A stretch of DNA of 45,747 nt from Clostridia bacterium (GTDB lineage Bacteria > Bacillota > Clostridia > Oscillospirales > CAG-272). Positions 8,953 through 17,273 of this stretch are shown here, in pieces. The notes beneath the pieces are model-generated. The model was not told the origin of the DNA and ran no database searches. It saw only the letters and a program-made list of their open reading frames with translations. Each line of letters opens with the position of its first letter. Positions within the stretch are counted from its first letter, which is position 1. The stretch covers positions 1 through 45,747 of the forward strand of contig JAFSGU010000028.1 of the NCBI GenBank assembly GCA_017440665.1, read 5' to 3'. A program made the position numbers and the translations under genes.

Positions 8953-9268
8953 ACCGTCGATGCCACTGCTTCCCCTGTGCCGTCCATCCCTGTTTTGCCA
9001 GTCTCAACGGCAGAGCCGGTATAATCGAGATGAAAATTCTTGTAATATCGTTTTTCGTCGCTCGTCGGCGAAACGTCGGCGAAAACGAAACCGAATAATG
9101 GAATAAAGTCCATGGAGTCGGCGTTCCGGGGTCGGAATAAGCATCTCATAACCCGGAGGGGAACGAGTAACGAAAATAAGGAGTTTAACGAGTTGAGTGT
9201 ATCGAAACGAAGTTAAACGACTATACTTTCGGAAGGCCATGAGGTGGGGATCCCATCTCCGGGGGGCG

Positions 9269-9328
9269 AAAAAGACATCCAATCGGATGTCTTTTTTCGT
9301 CTTAATGAGGGCTTCCCATTTGGGAAGC
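9269..9328 (-). terminator. double hairpin terminating the GDPD gene
   Basis: Reading minus after the stop at 9338, the perfect palindrome GGGCTTCCCAAATGGGAAGC (9309-9328 region) is followed by AAGACATCC/GGATGTCTT (9272-9293). The second hairpin is flanked by A/T runs on both sides, so it can terminate transcription from either direction. Confidence 0.8.
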
Positions 9329-9337
9329 CCCGTGCAA

Positions 9338-10678
9338 TTACTCAAGATAGTTTGTGGTAATGTAATCAACACCCCAGCTGATAAACTTTTCAGCTTCTGC
9401 GGCGTCGTCACAGGTCCACACGCCTAATTTGATTCCGTTGAGATGGCACTTTTCAACGTATGTTTTCATCCATACACGCTTTTGCTTAATATCCAGATCG
9501 ATATCATGCTCAACAAGCTGATCAATAAGATCATCGGTAATATCGTCGTCTTCCATGAGTAACATGATATTGCCATCGGGCAAAAGCTCTCTGAGAAGAA
9601 CGCAGTTTTCCCATGAGAATGAAATGAATACAGTCTCGCTGAGATATCCGATGGACTCGATCTTGCCTATCAGCGACTGAAGCTCTTCCTTTGTGTGACC
9701 GTCCTTAAGCTCAAGGAAAGGTACCTTTCCGTATTCCTTACAGATGCTTATGTAATCCTCAACGCGAGGGATCCTGTATTCGACGCCGCCCTCACCGGGA
9801 ATGCGGATCTTTTGGATATCTTCCCAGGTCGTTTCTCTGGCGGTTACGACTGTTTCCCCGTTGGTAACGGCAGAAGTGTCAGCGTCATGGATCATTACGA
9901 ATTCGCCGTCGGCGGTGATCCTCGTGTCGGCTTCAATGCCGTAATAGCTTCTCTCACCTGCGGCTGTAAACGCTTCGACGGTGTTTTCCATAGTGCCCGG
10001 CCAATAGCCCTTGTGAGCGATCATTCTGACATTGCGCTCGGTGGGAAGGCATGCAAGCATTTTTGCTGCCGCTATTCTCGTGGTGTTGCCGTAAGGCGAG
10101 AAGTTGCCGTTGCCGTCTCCGTTGATGATGCCTGCGGCAATACATCTTTCCACGTACGGGAGCGCCCATCCGTCTACCGTATCCATGTCCTTTATGTCTG
10201 CAGCATTGTCCGTGGGTGCCTTGAGATCCATGTAATCAATGTAGGTCACGAAGAATTTTGCCGCTTCCTGTCTCGTTACGTTGTTCTTGGGCTTGAAATA
10301 AAGCTTGTCCCCCTGCATAACGCCTGACGTTATTTTCGTAAGGTACGCCCATTCCACCGCATCGTTTGCCCATGAGCTGATGTCGTCGGCATCTGCAAAA
10401 TGCTCCTTCAGGGATGAGCTTGTTGCCTTTACGGTAGAGCCCGACAGTCTGTACAGAGTAACAACAAGCTGTTCGCGGGTGAGGATACCGTCTGAGCCGA
10501 AGGTCGTATCACCAATACCCTGCATAATACCGCCCGCATACACGGTCTCAACGTATTCGTTCGCCCATCCCGGAATATCATCGAACGGGTGCGCGGCAGA
10601 TACGCTGATCATGGTCATTCCGAGAAGAGAGATGATCATGGAGAGTGCCGCTATCGTGCTTAATATTCGTTTAAACAT
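9338..10678 (-). CDS. SLH-anchored glycerophosphodiester phosphodiesterase
   Basis: A signal peptide (residues 1-29, ending SVSAA) precedes three SLH domains (~30-85, 90-150, 160-212). A GDPD TIM-barrel domain follows (~218-446). Catalytic signatures are visible: H222-K-G, the ENT motif at 231, E249-x-D251 and H264-D265. GDPD enzymes hydrolyse glycerophosphodiesters to glycerol-3-phosphate and an alcohol, and extracellular ones can act on teichoic-acid or lipid head groups. In the canonical H-R-G motif the Arg is replaced by Lys223, which is conservative. The SLH domains place the enzyme on the wall. GGAGG precedes the start, and a promoter lies just upstream (10693-10721). It is terminated by the hairpins at 9269-9328. 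Confidence 0.9.
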   Translation of the reverse strand: MFKRILSTIAALSMIISLLGMTMISVSAAHPFDDIPGWANEYVETVYAGGIMQGIGDTTFGSDGILTREQLVVTLYRLSGSTVKATSSSLKEHFADADDISSWANDAVEWAYLTKITSGVMQGDKLYFKPKNNVTRQEAAKFFVTYIDYMDLKAPTDNAADIKDMDTVDGWALPYVERCIAAGIINGDGNGNFSPYGNTTRIAAAKMLACLPTERNVRMIAHKGYWPGTMENTVEAFTAAGERSYYGIEADTRITADGEFVMIHDADTSAVTNGETVVTARETTWEDIQKIRIPGEGGVEYRIPRVEDYISICKEYGKVPFLELKDGHTKEELQSLIGKIESIGYLSETVFISFSWENCVLLRELLPDGNIMLLMEDDDITDDLIDQLVEHDIDLDIKQKRVWMKTYVEKCHLNGIKLGVWTCDDAAEAEKFISWGVDYITTNYLE

Positions 10679-10692
10679 AATTCCTCCGTATG

Positions 10693-10721
10693 TATATAAT
10701 ATGGATACACTAACAGGTCAA
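10693..10721 (-). promoter_or_regulatory. putative sigma-A promoter for the GDPD gene
   Basis: Reading minus, TTGACC (10716-10721) and TATATA (10693-10698) are separated by 17 bases and sit just upstream of GGAGG and the start at 10678. This allows the GDPD gene its own transcript in addition to any read-through from the GH43 gene. Confidence 0.55.
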
Positions 10722-10726
10722 CGGTC

Positions 10727-12400
10727 TTACATTCTCGTGGGGACCTTTACGACTCCGATGCCGTTTGCCACGCCGCTTTCGTTGTATGCATCCACCGTTA
10801 CGTAATAATCCACGCCTTTGTTGAGACACTTGAGCGTTATGTTCGTTTGTCCGTGAATATTGTAATGAAGATTTAACTCGTCCGGGTTGATTCCGAAGCG
10901 GACTATATAGCCTTCGGCGTTTTCAGCATCACTCCAGCTCACACTCATCATTCGCTCGTCCTCAAGTCTTTCACAGGTGACTGTATTTACGGCAGTCGGA
11001 ACGGGGGCGTTGCCGTAACCGAACACACGAAGACCGCTTACCGCAAATCTGCCGCCTGCGGGAGTTTCACCCATATTTGTAAGACGAATATATCTTGTCT
11101 TCAGCTCTTTGGGTGTCTCAAAATATTCGTGTGAATAATCCTCTGAGTTGTCCGAATGGTCAACCAAAGTCTCAAAGCTCTCGCCGTCCACCGATGCCTC
11201 CAGCTTATAGCGGTAGACACAGGTACAGTCTCTTCCGCCTACGTTTTCCGCGTCCTGATCGGCGAAATTCACCTGAATGCCGCATACGGTACATACGTCT
11301 CCCAGGTCTACCTCAAGCCATTCGCCCGCTTTTCCGCTGTCTGCGCTCCACCATGTTTTGATGTTTTCGTCAAAGGCAAATGACGGTAAGCAATCTTCGT
11401 CAAGCACGGATGAAGCTTTCGCCTTTTTACCGTATGAAAGCAGGTTCCAATCGGGTCCGGGAGTATTAAACGGATCGTCGTTTTCCGTGGGGACGTACAT
11501 TGGGTAGTCACTTCGCACCGCATTCGTGTAAAGAAGTCCGTCATCGCCGAATTTTGCGGGGAGAAGTATCAGTCTGCGCTCATACTCGTGGTTGACGCTG
11601 ATAGATACGGTATCCATCTTCCACCAGTTGCCCTTCAAGTCCTCGAAAAGACATCCGTGTCCGGCTCCGCGGAGAAATCCGCTGTTCTTCCACGCAACGG
11701 GGCTGTTTTTACAGTATGTGAACGGACCCATGGGACCGTCTCCCACAAAGCATCCGTCTGCATAGGACGCGTACTTCGTATCGGGCGCGGCATAGGTGAG
11801 ATAATATTTACCGTTGTATTTATTCATCCATGCGCCTTCAAAGTAGGGGAGCTCTCCGCCTATTTCGTTATTGTCTCCAAGTCTTTCGAATCCCCTATTC
11901 CCGACATCGGATTCAATGCAGGGGAAGGGTCCCTCTACAAGCTTCATATCGTTTTTAGGATCCAGCTTTGCTACACGGATGGGGTGATACATGCTGAGTC
12001 CCTCATAGGCATATACGTAGCCGTCATCATCTGCAAAAAAAGCAGGGTCAAACCAGTCATAAGGCTTACCTATATCTACCCATGAATCGGGGTCTGTGGG
12101 ATCGTCGGACTTCAGTATTGACCCGCCCTGGGAATGAGTTACGTACATGGTCTTGCCCACAACACATACGCCGGGGGCGAAGAGATTAAATTCAGGTTGC
12201 TTTTGGGGATCTACGTGGATAAATTCCCACTCCGCCAGATCTTCAGACACCCAATAGCCGGAGCCGTGGGACGCGAACAAAAAATATTTGCCCTCGTAAA
12301 CCACCACGGCGGGGTCCGCAGACTCCCTTGAATGATAATCAAACTGATACTGATAGCTTATATTTACAGGATTGCATATCGTGCGTTTTTTATGTGACAT
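10727..12400 (-). CDS. GH43-family glycosidase with discoidin and Fn3 domains
   Basis: The N-terminal ~330 residues are a five-bladed propeller of the GH43 type. They show the general base D29 in S-A-D-P-A, the pKa-modulating D118 in W-F-D-P-A-F and the catalytic acid E188 in Y-F-E-G-A-W. GH43 enzymes cleave alpha-L-arabinosides or beta-D-xylosides (some are galactosidases); substrate cannot be told here. Residues ~340-480 form an F5/8 type C (discoidin/CBM32-like) domain and ~480-557 an Fn3-like domain. There is no signal peptide, so the enzyme is probably intracellular or unconventionally located. The start at 12400 is chosen because GGAGACC lies about 10 bases upstream and a promoter sits at 12431-12459; longer in-frame starts would run through that promoter. 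Confidence 0.85.
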   Translation of the reverse strand: MSHKKRTICNPVNISYQYQFDYHSRESADPAVVVYEGKYFLFASHGSGYWVSEDLAEWEFIHVDPQKQPEFNLFAPGVCVVGKTMYVTHSQGGSILKSDDPTDPDSWVDIGKPYDWFDPAFFADDDGYVYAYEGLSMYHPIRVAKLDPKNDMKLVEGPFPCIESDVGNRGFERLGDNNEIGGELPYFEGAWMNKYNGKYYLTYAAPDTKYASYADGCFVGDGPMGPFTYCKNSPVAWKNSGFLRGAGHGCLFEDLKGNWWKMDTVSISVNHEYERRLILLPAKFGDDGLLYTNAVRSDYPMYVPTENDDPFNTPGPDWNLLSYGKKAKASSVLDEDCLPSFAFDENIKTWWSADSGKAGEWLEVDLGDVCTVCGIQVNFADQDAENVGGRDCTCVYRYKLEASVDGESFETLVDHSDNSEDYSHEYFETPKELKTRYIRLTNMGETPAGGRFAVSGLRVFGYGNAPVPTAVNTVTCERLEDERMMSVSWSDAENAEGYIVRFGINPDELNLHYNIHGQTNITLKCLNKGVDYYVTVDAYNESGVANGIGVVKVPTRM

Positions 12401-12430
12401 ATCACAGGTCTCCTTTTCGTTTCTGATACT

Positions 12431-12459
12431 ATTATAGCATATTGTCACGCGATCTGCAA
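12431..12459 (-). promoter_or_regulatory. sigma-A promoter for the GH43 gene
   Basis: Reading minus: TTGCAG (12454-12459), a 17-base spacer, then a consensus TATAAT (12431-12436). The position is 30 bases ahead of the chosen start codon and its Shine-Dalgarno sequence. Confidence 0.8.
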
Positions 12460-12533
12460 CAGTCTTAGGCGCCACAGATGTATTCCTTGATGATCTATGG
12501 TTTAAAGAGGACCCGTTCACGGCAATAATCCAC

Positions 12534-12562
12534 TTGCAAATTTATCCTCTTCGTGTTATAAT
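12534..12562 (+). promoter_or_regulatory. sigma-A promoter for the URO-D-like gene
   Basis: TTGCAA (12534-12539), a 17-base spacer and TATAAT (12557-12562), followed by GGAG (12581-12584) and ATG at 12592. With the promoter at 12431-12459 it forms a divergent pair about 75 bases apart, so the two genes could share an operator. Confidence 0.8.
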
Positions 12563-12591
12563 ATAAAAAACGGTACATATGGAGCGTATAT

Positions 12592-13824
12592 ATGGAACTG
12601 ATCACAGCAAAAGACAGAGAGATACTCAGATGCCTTGCCGCCCGTAAGGCAGAGCTTGCACAGGACGAAAAGAACGAAGCCATACTGAAAAAATGGAGAG
12701 CACAGGAAGAAGGACGCAGAGAATCCCCTACGGTAAGACTTCTTTTTTCCAACCTGACGGACGAGATCATCACTCCCCGTATGCGCTGTGAGGGAAAGCT
12801 TGCCCGCGAGATCGAAAACACGCTTATCAGCAGTATGACGGGACGTGAGCTTTTTGATGACGATACTCCCGTGTCCGACACATTTGACATATACCTTGAC
12901 ACATGGGTAAAGCCTTTTGGTATTGAGCCTAAGAGGGTAAAGGCGAAAAACTCCGGCGGATACCACATCGAGCCTGTTATAGATGACCTTGAAGAGGATT
13001 TTGAAAAGCTCAAGGGAGGCTCCTTCGGCTCGGACATCAAGAATACGGAAGAGCTTCGCCGCGTGGTCGAGGACACCTTCGGGGACATTCTTCCCGCAAA
13101 GCTTTGCGGCTCACCTCTGCTCGGCCCTATCACCAACCCCCTTGTGCATCTTATGGGAATGGAGAATTACTACATCTCCATGTACGACTACCCCGAGCTG
13201 CTCCATGACGTTATGGACATGGCCACCACGGTGTACGAGAAGTATTACGACTTTTTGGAAAGGGAAAAGCTTCTTCTTCCCACGGTGGGAATGGCGCCTG
13301 TCAATCAGGAAAGCTATGCCTTCACCAATGAGCTTCCCGCGGACAGCGTAACGAAGACTACGGAGTGCTGGGGCTTTTTGGAGTCTCAGGAGACGACCGC
13401 AGTTGCTCCCGACACCTTCGGTGAGTTCGTATTCCCCTATCAGGACAGACTTGTGAAGCGCATGGGACTTCTTTCCTACGGATGCTGTGAGCGAGTGGAC
13501 GCCATCTGGGAGGATTATCTGTCAAAGTGGACCAACCTGAGAAAGCTTTCCGTATCTCCCTTCAACAACGAGGATATGGTGGGAGAAGCACTCCGCGGAA
13601 GCCGCGTGGTATATTACAGCAAGCCGAGAGCTGAGCTTGTGACCGACACCGTAATGGACGAGGAAGCGCTCCGCCGCGACTTCAAGCGTATTTGTGAAGC
13701 GGCATCAGGCTGTCTTTTCGAGATCGGTCAGCGCGAGGTCATGACCCTCCGCGGCGACGTGAACAGAGGCCGCGACTACGTGCGAATTGCAAAGGAATGC
13801 GTAGAGAAGTACTGGAAGCCGTAA
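12592..13824 (+). CDS. uroporphyrinogen decarboxylase-like protein (URO-D superfamily)
   Basis: The 410-residue protein has the URO-D TIM-barrel pattern of Clostridial paralogues that are not haem enzymes. It contains IYLDTWVKPFGIEP, KLCGSPLLGPITNP and ENYYISMYDYPELLHDVMD, followed by a long helical part and SYGCCERVDAIWEDYL, where the Cys-rich 'GCCE' block sits where corrinoid methyltransferase relatives bind zinc. Such proteins often act with corrinoid proteins in O- or N-demethylation, but no corrinoid-binding partner is present here, so the substrate is unknown. It is divergently transcribed from the GH43 gene, which hints at carbohydrate-linked regulation. Confidence 0.7.
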   Translation: MELITAKDREILRCLAARKAELAQDEKNEAILKKWRAQEEGRRESPTVRLLFSNLTDEIITPRMRCEGKLAREIENTLISSMTGRELFDDDTPVSDTFDIYLDTWVKPFGIEPKRVKAKNSGGYHIEPVIDDLEEDFEKLKGGSFGSDIKNTEELRRVVEDTFGDILPAKLCGSPLLGPITNPLVHLMGMENYYISMYDYPELLHDVMDMATTVYEKYYDFLEREKLLLPTVGMAPVNQESYAFTNELPADSVTKTTECWGFLESQETTAVAPDTFGEFVFPYQDRLVKRMGLLSYGCCERVDAIWEDYLSKWTNLRKLSVSPFNNEDMVGEALRGSRVVYYSKPRAELVTDTVMDEEALRRDFKRICEAASGCLFEIGQREVMTLRGDVNRGRDYVRIAKECVEKYWKP

Positions 13825-13884
13825 AGGGCAAAGCAGATTTCCGTACGTGAAGAGTGCGGGATCAGGATATCGAATAATGTTAAA

Positions 13885-14105
13885 AGGGGCTGTCGCATTT
13901 AGATGCAGAAGTCGCGATTTTGTTCTCGCCCTGTTACTCGGTACGGTAGAGAGCAAAATCGCGGCTAAAAAGACACATAAAAAGTAGAAATCCGCCGAAA
14001 AAATCGGCGGATTTCCACTTTAATGGCTATTTACTTGTGCTCTCCCCGAGGCTTTGACAATTAATTTCCTCGTGTCTTTTGTTCGGCGCTAAATGCGACA
14101 TCTCC
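13885..14105. mobile_element. MITE-like element with ~20-bp terminal inverted repeats
   Basis: The ends are imperfect inverted repeats: a GGGGCTGTCGCATTTAG-type left end (13885-13902) and its complement CTAAATGCGACATCTCC at the right (14089-14105), identical over the 12 bases TGTCGCATTTAG. Inside are two further palindromes. One is a 14-base inverted pair GCGATTTTG(T/C)TCTC (from about 13913, with its mate around 13948-13962). The other is a strong hairpin at 13987-14015. There is no transposase frame, so it would need help in trans; ends of this type occur on IS1182-like elements (recollection, not a search). A target duplication is not clear. Confidence 0.6.
13987..14015. terminator. terminator-like hairpin inside the MITE
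   Basis: GAAATCCGCCGA (13987-13998) pairs perfectly with TCGGCGGATTTC (14004-14015) around a 5-base A loop. It is flanked by AAAGTA and CACTTT. It could end transcripts of the URO-D-like gene as well as isolate the element. Confidence 0.55.
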
Positions 14106-14145
14106 TTTATTCTTCGTTGATGGTACAAAAATGTCTCATGCTGTA

Positions 14146-14174
14146 TTGTATTATATACTCGGACGTGATATAAT
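14146..14174 (+). promoter_or_regulatory. sigma-A promoter for the WYL regulator
   Basis: TTGTAT (14146-14151), a 17-base spacer and TATAAT (14169-14174) are followed by GGGAGG and ATG at 14198. The boxes lie just outside the right end of the MITE-like element. Confidence 0.75.
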
Positions 14175-14197
14175 ACTCATACGGGAGGATCTTTGAT

Positions 14198-15253
14198 ATG
14201 TATACGAAGCAACCTAAAAAATTACTTATAATAAACATTCTTGATATTCTCCGAAGATATTCCGATGAGGACCACCGTCTCAGCCAGAAGGATATCGTGG
14301 ATATCCTCAGAAAAGAATACGATATGACGGCAGACCGAAAGGCGGTGCGCAGAAATATCCTTGGCCTCATAGAGTTTGGCTATGATATAGAATACAGCGA
14401 GTCCGTCCGTATGGTGCTTGACGGAAAAACCGGGGAGCCGACTGAAAACTGTATCATGACGGATTTCTACCTTGTGAGAGATTTTACCGACGGAGAGCTG
14501 AGGCTTCTTATCGACAGTCTTCTTTTCTCAAAGCATATACCCTACAGCCAGTGTATGGAACTTGTGTCAAAACTGTCGGGGCTTTCCAACAGGTACTTTC
14601 AAAATCATATAAAGCACATTCGTACCATGACCGATACCGCTCCGCAGAATAAGCAGCTTTTTTATACCATCGAGGTGCTTGACGAAGCGATAAGCGGCGG
14701 CAGCAAGGTGGTGTTCAGCTATAACTCGTACGGTACCGATAAAAAACTGCATCCGAGGTTGACCCATGACGGCAAAAAGCGTGAATACGTGGTGAATCCC
14801 TATCAGATCGCGGCGGTAAACGGAAGATATTATCTCATTTGCAATCATGATAAGTATGACGACGTAGCGCACTACCGTCTTGACCGAATAACGGACATAC
14901 GTATGACGGACGAGCCTGCCAAGCCTGTGAAAAAGGTGCGCGGACTTGAAAACGGTATCGACCTGCCGCGTCACATGGCGGAGCACGTTTATATGTTCTC
15001 GGGCGGCAGTGAGACGGTCACCTTCCGTCTGAAGAAATATATAATAAACGACGTGATCGACTGGTTTGGCGCGGAGGTATCGTTCTTTGACGAAACTGAT
15101 GACGAGGTTACCGCGAAGGTAAGAGTAAACGTCAACGCCATGCGCCGCTGGGCTCTTCAGTACGCCCTTCACGCGAGGGTACTGACTCCCGCAGCTCTCG
15201 CTCAGCAGGTAAGGGAGGATATCCGTACAGCTGCGAAATATTACGGGGAATGA
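14198..15253 (+). CDS. WYL-domain transcriptional regulator
   Basis: The protein has an N-terminal winged helix (about 5-75, with SQKDIVDILRKEYDMTADRKAVRRNI as the DNA-binding part). A WYL domain follows (about 155-240), recognised by VVFSYNSYG, VVNPYQIAAVNGRYYLIC and HYRLDRITDI. A C-terminal WCX extension completes the protein (about 265-345). WYL domains sense nucleic-acid or nucleotide-like ligands and the proteins act as single-gene repressors or activators. It has its own promoter and a terminator, so it is monocistronic. A target is not evident; the neighbouring type IV filament operon is convergent and not divergent. Confidence 0.88.
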   Translation: MYTKQPKKLLIINILDILRRYSDEDHRLSQKDIVDILRKEYDMTADRKAVRRNILGLIEFGYDIEYSESVRMVLDGKTGEPTENCIMTDFYLVRDFTDGELRLLIDSLLFSKHIPYSQCMELVSKLSGLSNRYFQNHIKHIRTMTDTAPQNKQLFYTIEVLDEAISGGSKVVFSYNSYGTDKKLHPRLTHDGKKREYVVNPYQIAAVNGRYYLICNHDKYDDVAHYRLDRITDIRMTDEPAKPVKKVRGLENGIDLPRHMAEHVYMFSGGSETVTFRLKKYIINDVIDWFGAEVSFFDETDDEVTAKVRVNVNAMRRWALQYALHARVLTPAALAQQVREDIRTAAKYYGE

Positions 15254-15334
15254 TCAACAGCACCAAGGAGATATTATCAAGGACTTTTAAAGAATAACGA
15301 GTCGGAATGCTGTCACGCCGGTATATTGTCGGTG

Positions 15335-15420
15335 TATTTCAGGTTTGATTTCCTGAAATATGGTTTGTTATAAAGCTTAAGGCACCCGTCTGCACGTGCA
15401 GACGGGTGCCTTGTGTTTTA
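15335..15420 (+). terminator. hairpin pair between convergent WYL and pilT genes
   Basis: The first hairpin is TATTTCAGG (15335-15343) with CCTGAAATA (15352-15360). The second is a perfect 30-base palindrome centred on TGCACGTGCA (15381-15410), extended by AA/TT and followed by TTGTGTTTTA. The second is a good plus-strand terminator and may also stop the convergent pilT transcript. Confidence 0.8.
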
Positions 15421-15424
15421 AATA

Positions 15425-16483
15425 TTACTTTATATGACGCGTCATATGATCGGGGTGATCCGCGTAGTTTACAAGGGTCTCCGCGGTGATCCTGCCCTCG
15501 CCGTACAGCTTCAGCAGGTATGAGTCCATGGATATCATACCCTCGGCCTTGCCTGCGGTAATGGCGTTTTCGATCTGATAATTCTTGTTGTCGCGTATCA
15601 TTCCCTTTATCGCATTGTTGATGTGCATTATCTCAAATGCAGGGGTGATATTTCCATCGGTGTCCGGAAGCATCTGCTGAGATACGACCGTTCTAAGCAC
15701 GGTGGCAAGCTGGAATCGTATCTGTGCCTGCTGTGAGTCGGCGAAGCAGTCGATCACTCTGTCGATGGCGTTGACCGCGCCTTTAGTGTGCATTGTGGCA
15801 ATAACGGTGTGACCTGTTTCGGCAGCGGTAATGGCTGTACGGATGGTCTCGGCGTCACGCATCTCTCCGAGCAGGATGACGTCGGGAGCCTGTCTGAGGC
15901 ACGCGCGCAGAGCCGAGAGATAATCTGCGGTATCTATGGATATCTCTCTCTGGCTGATGATGCTGCGCTGATTTTTGTGCAGATATTCAATGGGGTCCTC
16001 GAGAGTGATGATGTGGCAGTCTCGTGTCTTGTTGATGTGATCGATGATACAAGCCTGCGTGGTGGATTTACCGCTTCCCGCGGTACCTGTGAACAGGATC
16101 ATTCCGTCACGGACGGAGGAAAGATCCAATACCTCGCGGGGGATGCCTATCTTCGTCCAGTCGGGTATGTCAAAGGACACCACTCGTATTACCGCGGCAT
16201 AAGAGTTTCTCTGTCTGTATGCATTTACACGGAAACGGGAAAGTCCGGGTACGGCAAATGAAAAATCGTCGTCTCCCGTACGCAGATAGTCGTCCATTGG
16301 ACGGCCCGACAGCTTATATATATCTTCGATTATGCTTGTTGTGGCGGGGGGGAGAAGCCTTTCGTCGCCCAGCCTTGTGATATGTCCGTCTATCTTAAGA
16401 CTTGCAGGTCCGCCTGCAATGAAAAACAAATCGGATGCGCCAACCTCCACTGCATGGTGCAGGTATTCCATTAAATTATCCAT
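15425..16483 (-). CDS. pilT: PilT-type type IV pilus ATPase
   Basis: The length (352 aa) and sequence match PilT retraction ATPases, with an N-terminal PAS-like domain (1-100) and a RecA-like core. The Walker A motif is G133-T-A-G-S-G-K-S-T141, with Thr-Ala in place of the common Pro-Thr. An Asp box is seen at LEDPIEYLH, the Walker B LLGEMRD at 204-210, and a His box at HTVIATMHTKGAVNAIDR. The AIRxGK-like tail (NAITAGKAEGMISMDSYL) is characteristic of PilT. It powers pilus retraction. It is the last gene of the operon starting at 20498; no PilB-type extension ATPase lies in the window, which is unusual. Confidence 0.9.
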   Translation of the reverse strand: MDNLMEYLHHAVEVGASDLFFIAGGPASLKIDGHITRLGDERLLPPATTSIIEDIYKLSGRPMDDYLRTGDDDFSFAVPGLSRFRVNAYRQRNSYAAVIRVVSFDIPDWTKIGIPREVLDLSSVRDGMILFTGTAGSGKSTTQACIIDHINKTRDCHIITLEDPIEYLHKNQRSIISQREISIDTADYLSALRACLRQAPDVILLGEMRDAETIRTAITAAETGHTVIATMHTKGAVNAIDRVIDCFADSQQAQIRFQLATVLRTVVSQQMLPDTDGNITPAFEIMHINNAIKGMIRDNKNYQIENAITAGKAEGMISMDSYLLKLYGEGRITAETLVNYADHPDHMTRHIK

Positions 16484-16507
16484 AGGTCGCCTCTTTATAT
16501 ATTAGTA

Positions 16508-16867
16508 TTAGCGGACGGTGCTGAGCGCCTGCCAACGCAGTACGTCCCATTCGCCGTCGCGATATTCAACTTCAACGTGTAAAAGTCTTGTGTCGGATAT
16601 CTGCTCTGTATATGTATAAGAGTTGCCGTCACGGGTCACGTGCGGGGGAATATTTCCCGACTTTATCTGAAAGAGCGTCTCCTCAGCCAGACAGTCTGCC
16701 TCATAAAAATCAGACACAGCCTCGGCTGATACCTTAGACAGTCTTTCTGAGGAGCTTTCCGTGGAAAGCATCAAAAGTGCAAAGGTCACGAGACTCAGCA
16801 CCGCGAATATCACTATAAGTGCAGATCCGCCCACCATGGGACGGTAAGTGCTTTCTTTTCTTTTCAT
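16508..16867 (-). CDS. pilus-associated membrane-anchored protein
   Basis: A short basic N-terminus (MKRKESTYRPMVGG) is followed by one hydrophobic helix (about 13-36, SALIVIFAVLSLVTFALLML) and an extracellular 80-residue domain. The order and topology resemble PilX/ComGG-type minor components of type IV filaments, but there is no clear prepilin peptidase site. The start at 16867 is taken because the longer frame would run into the upstream gene; the gap to that gene is 19 bases. Confidence 0.6.
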   Translation of the reverse strand: MKRKESTYRPMVGGSALIVIFAVLSLVTFALLMLSTESSSERLSKVSAEAVSDFYEADCLAEETLFQIKSGNIPPHVTRDGNSYTYTEQISDTRLLHVEVEYRDGEWDVLRWQALSTVR

Positions 16868-16886
16868 ATGATGTGCCTGCTTTCTC

Positions 16887-17273
16887 TTACCGCTGCCATG
16901 CGACGTTAAGTTCATATACGTCGCGGGCAGACGTTGATACGGTCACATTTGCTTTGCCTATACCGCCGTTTGAGACGTCGGATGTAACCTTTACCGTGAA
17001 TCGGACACCGTTTACGTCACGGTATATCACCATACCGCCGTCCGTGACTTTGCCTTCAGTAAGCTCTGCGGCAAGGTCCATGTCTCCGCGCGAGTACTTC
17101 AGCACCTCGCAGGTGTCCTGCGCAAGTAAGACTGCGGCGTCAAGCTCGCTTCGTCTTTTAGATATGTCATTAGCCTTTGTAAATCCCTGAAGGCAGATGA
17201 CTGACGCAATGGCGAAGACAGCGATTGTAAGAAGTATCTCCATCAGCGGGAGGAAGGATCTGTTTTTCATCAT
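16887..17273 (-). CDS. prepilin-like minor pilin
   Basis: The N-terminus MMKNRSFLPLMEILLTIAVF shows a class III-type prepilin pattern: basic start, Pro-Leu-Met then Glu and a continuous hydrophobic helix, with Glu at the +5-like position. The helix is followed by a ~95-residue globular part. It is probably a PilV/GspI-like minor pilin of the filament. The start overlaps the stop of the preceding gene by 4 bases (ATGA), showing tight translational coupling. Confidence 0.7.
   Translation of the reverse strand: MMKNRSFLPLMEILLTIAVFAIASVICLQGFTKANDISKRRSELDAAVLLAQDTCEVLKYSRGDMDLAAELTEGKVTDGGMVIYRDVNGVRFTVKVTSDVSNGGIGKANVTVSTSARDVYELNVAWQR

Larger units (their letters stand above)
8840..9337. other. 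gene-free stretch between convergent units
   Basis: No convincing gene was seen. The segment holds an intrinsic terminator for the plus-strand genes (8920-8952) and a pair of hairpins ending the minus-strand unit (9269-9328). Between them is an odd ~260-base stretch rich in CGAAA/AACGA words, with a tandem GTCGGCGAAAAC-like repeat around 9063-9088 and repeated TTAACGA. Small frames here lack ribosome binding sites. Confidence 0.5.
13825..14197. other. gene-free interval carrying a MITE-like element
   Basis: The interval contains a non-coding mobile-looking element (13885-14105), described separately, and the promoter of the WYL regulator (14146-14174). No supported gene was seen. Confidence 0.6.

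Noticed and set aside
9685-9700. Single TGTGACCG in the GDPD gene (also in the URO-D-like and NRPS genes)
   Set aside because: Isolated copies in coding sequence, without the second repeat and the -10 box at fixed distance.
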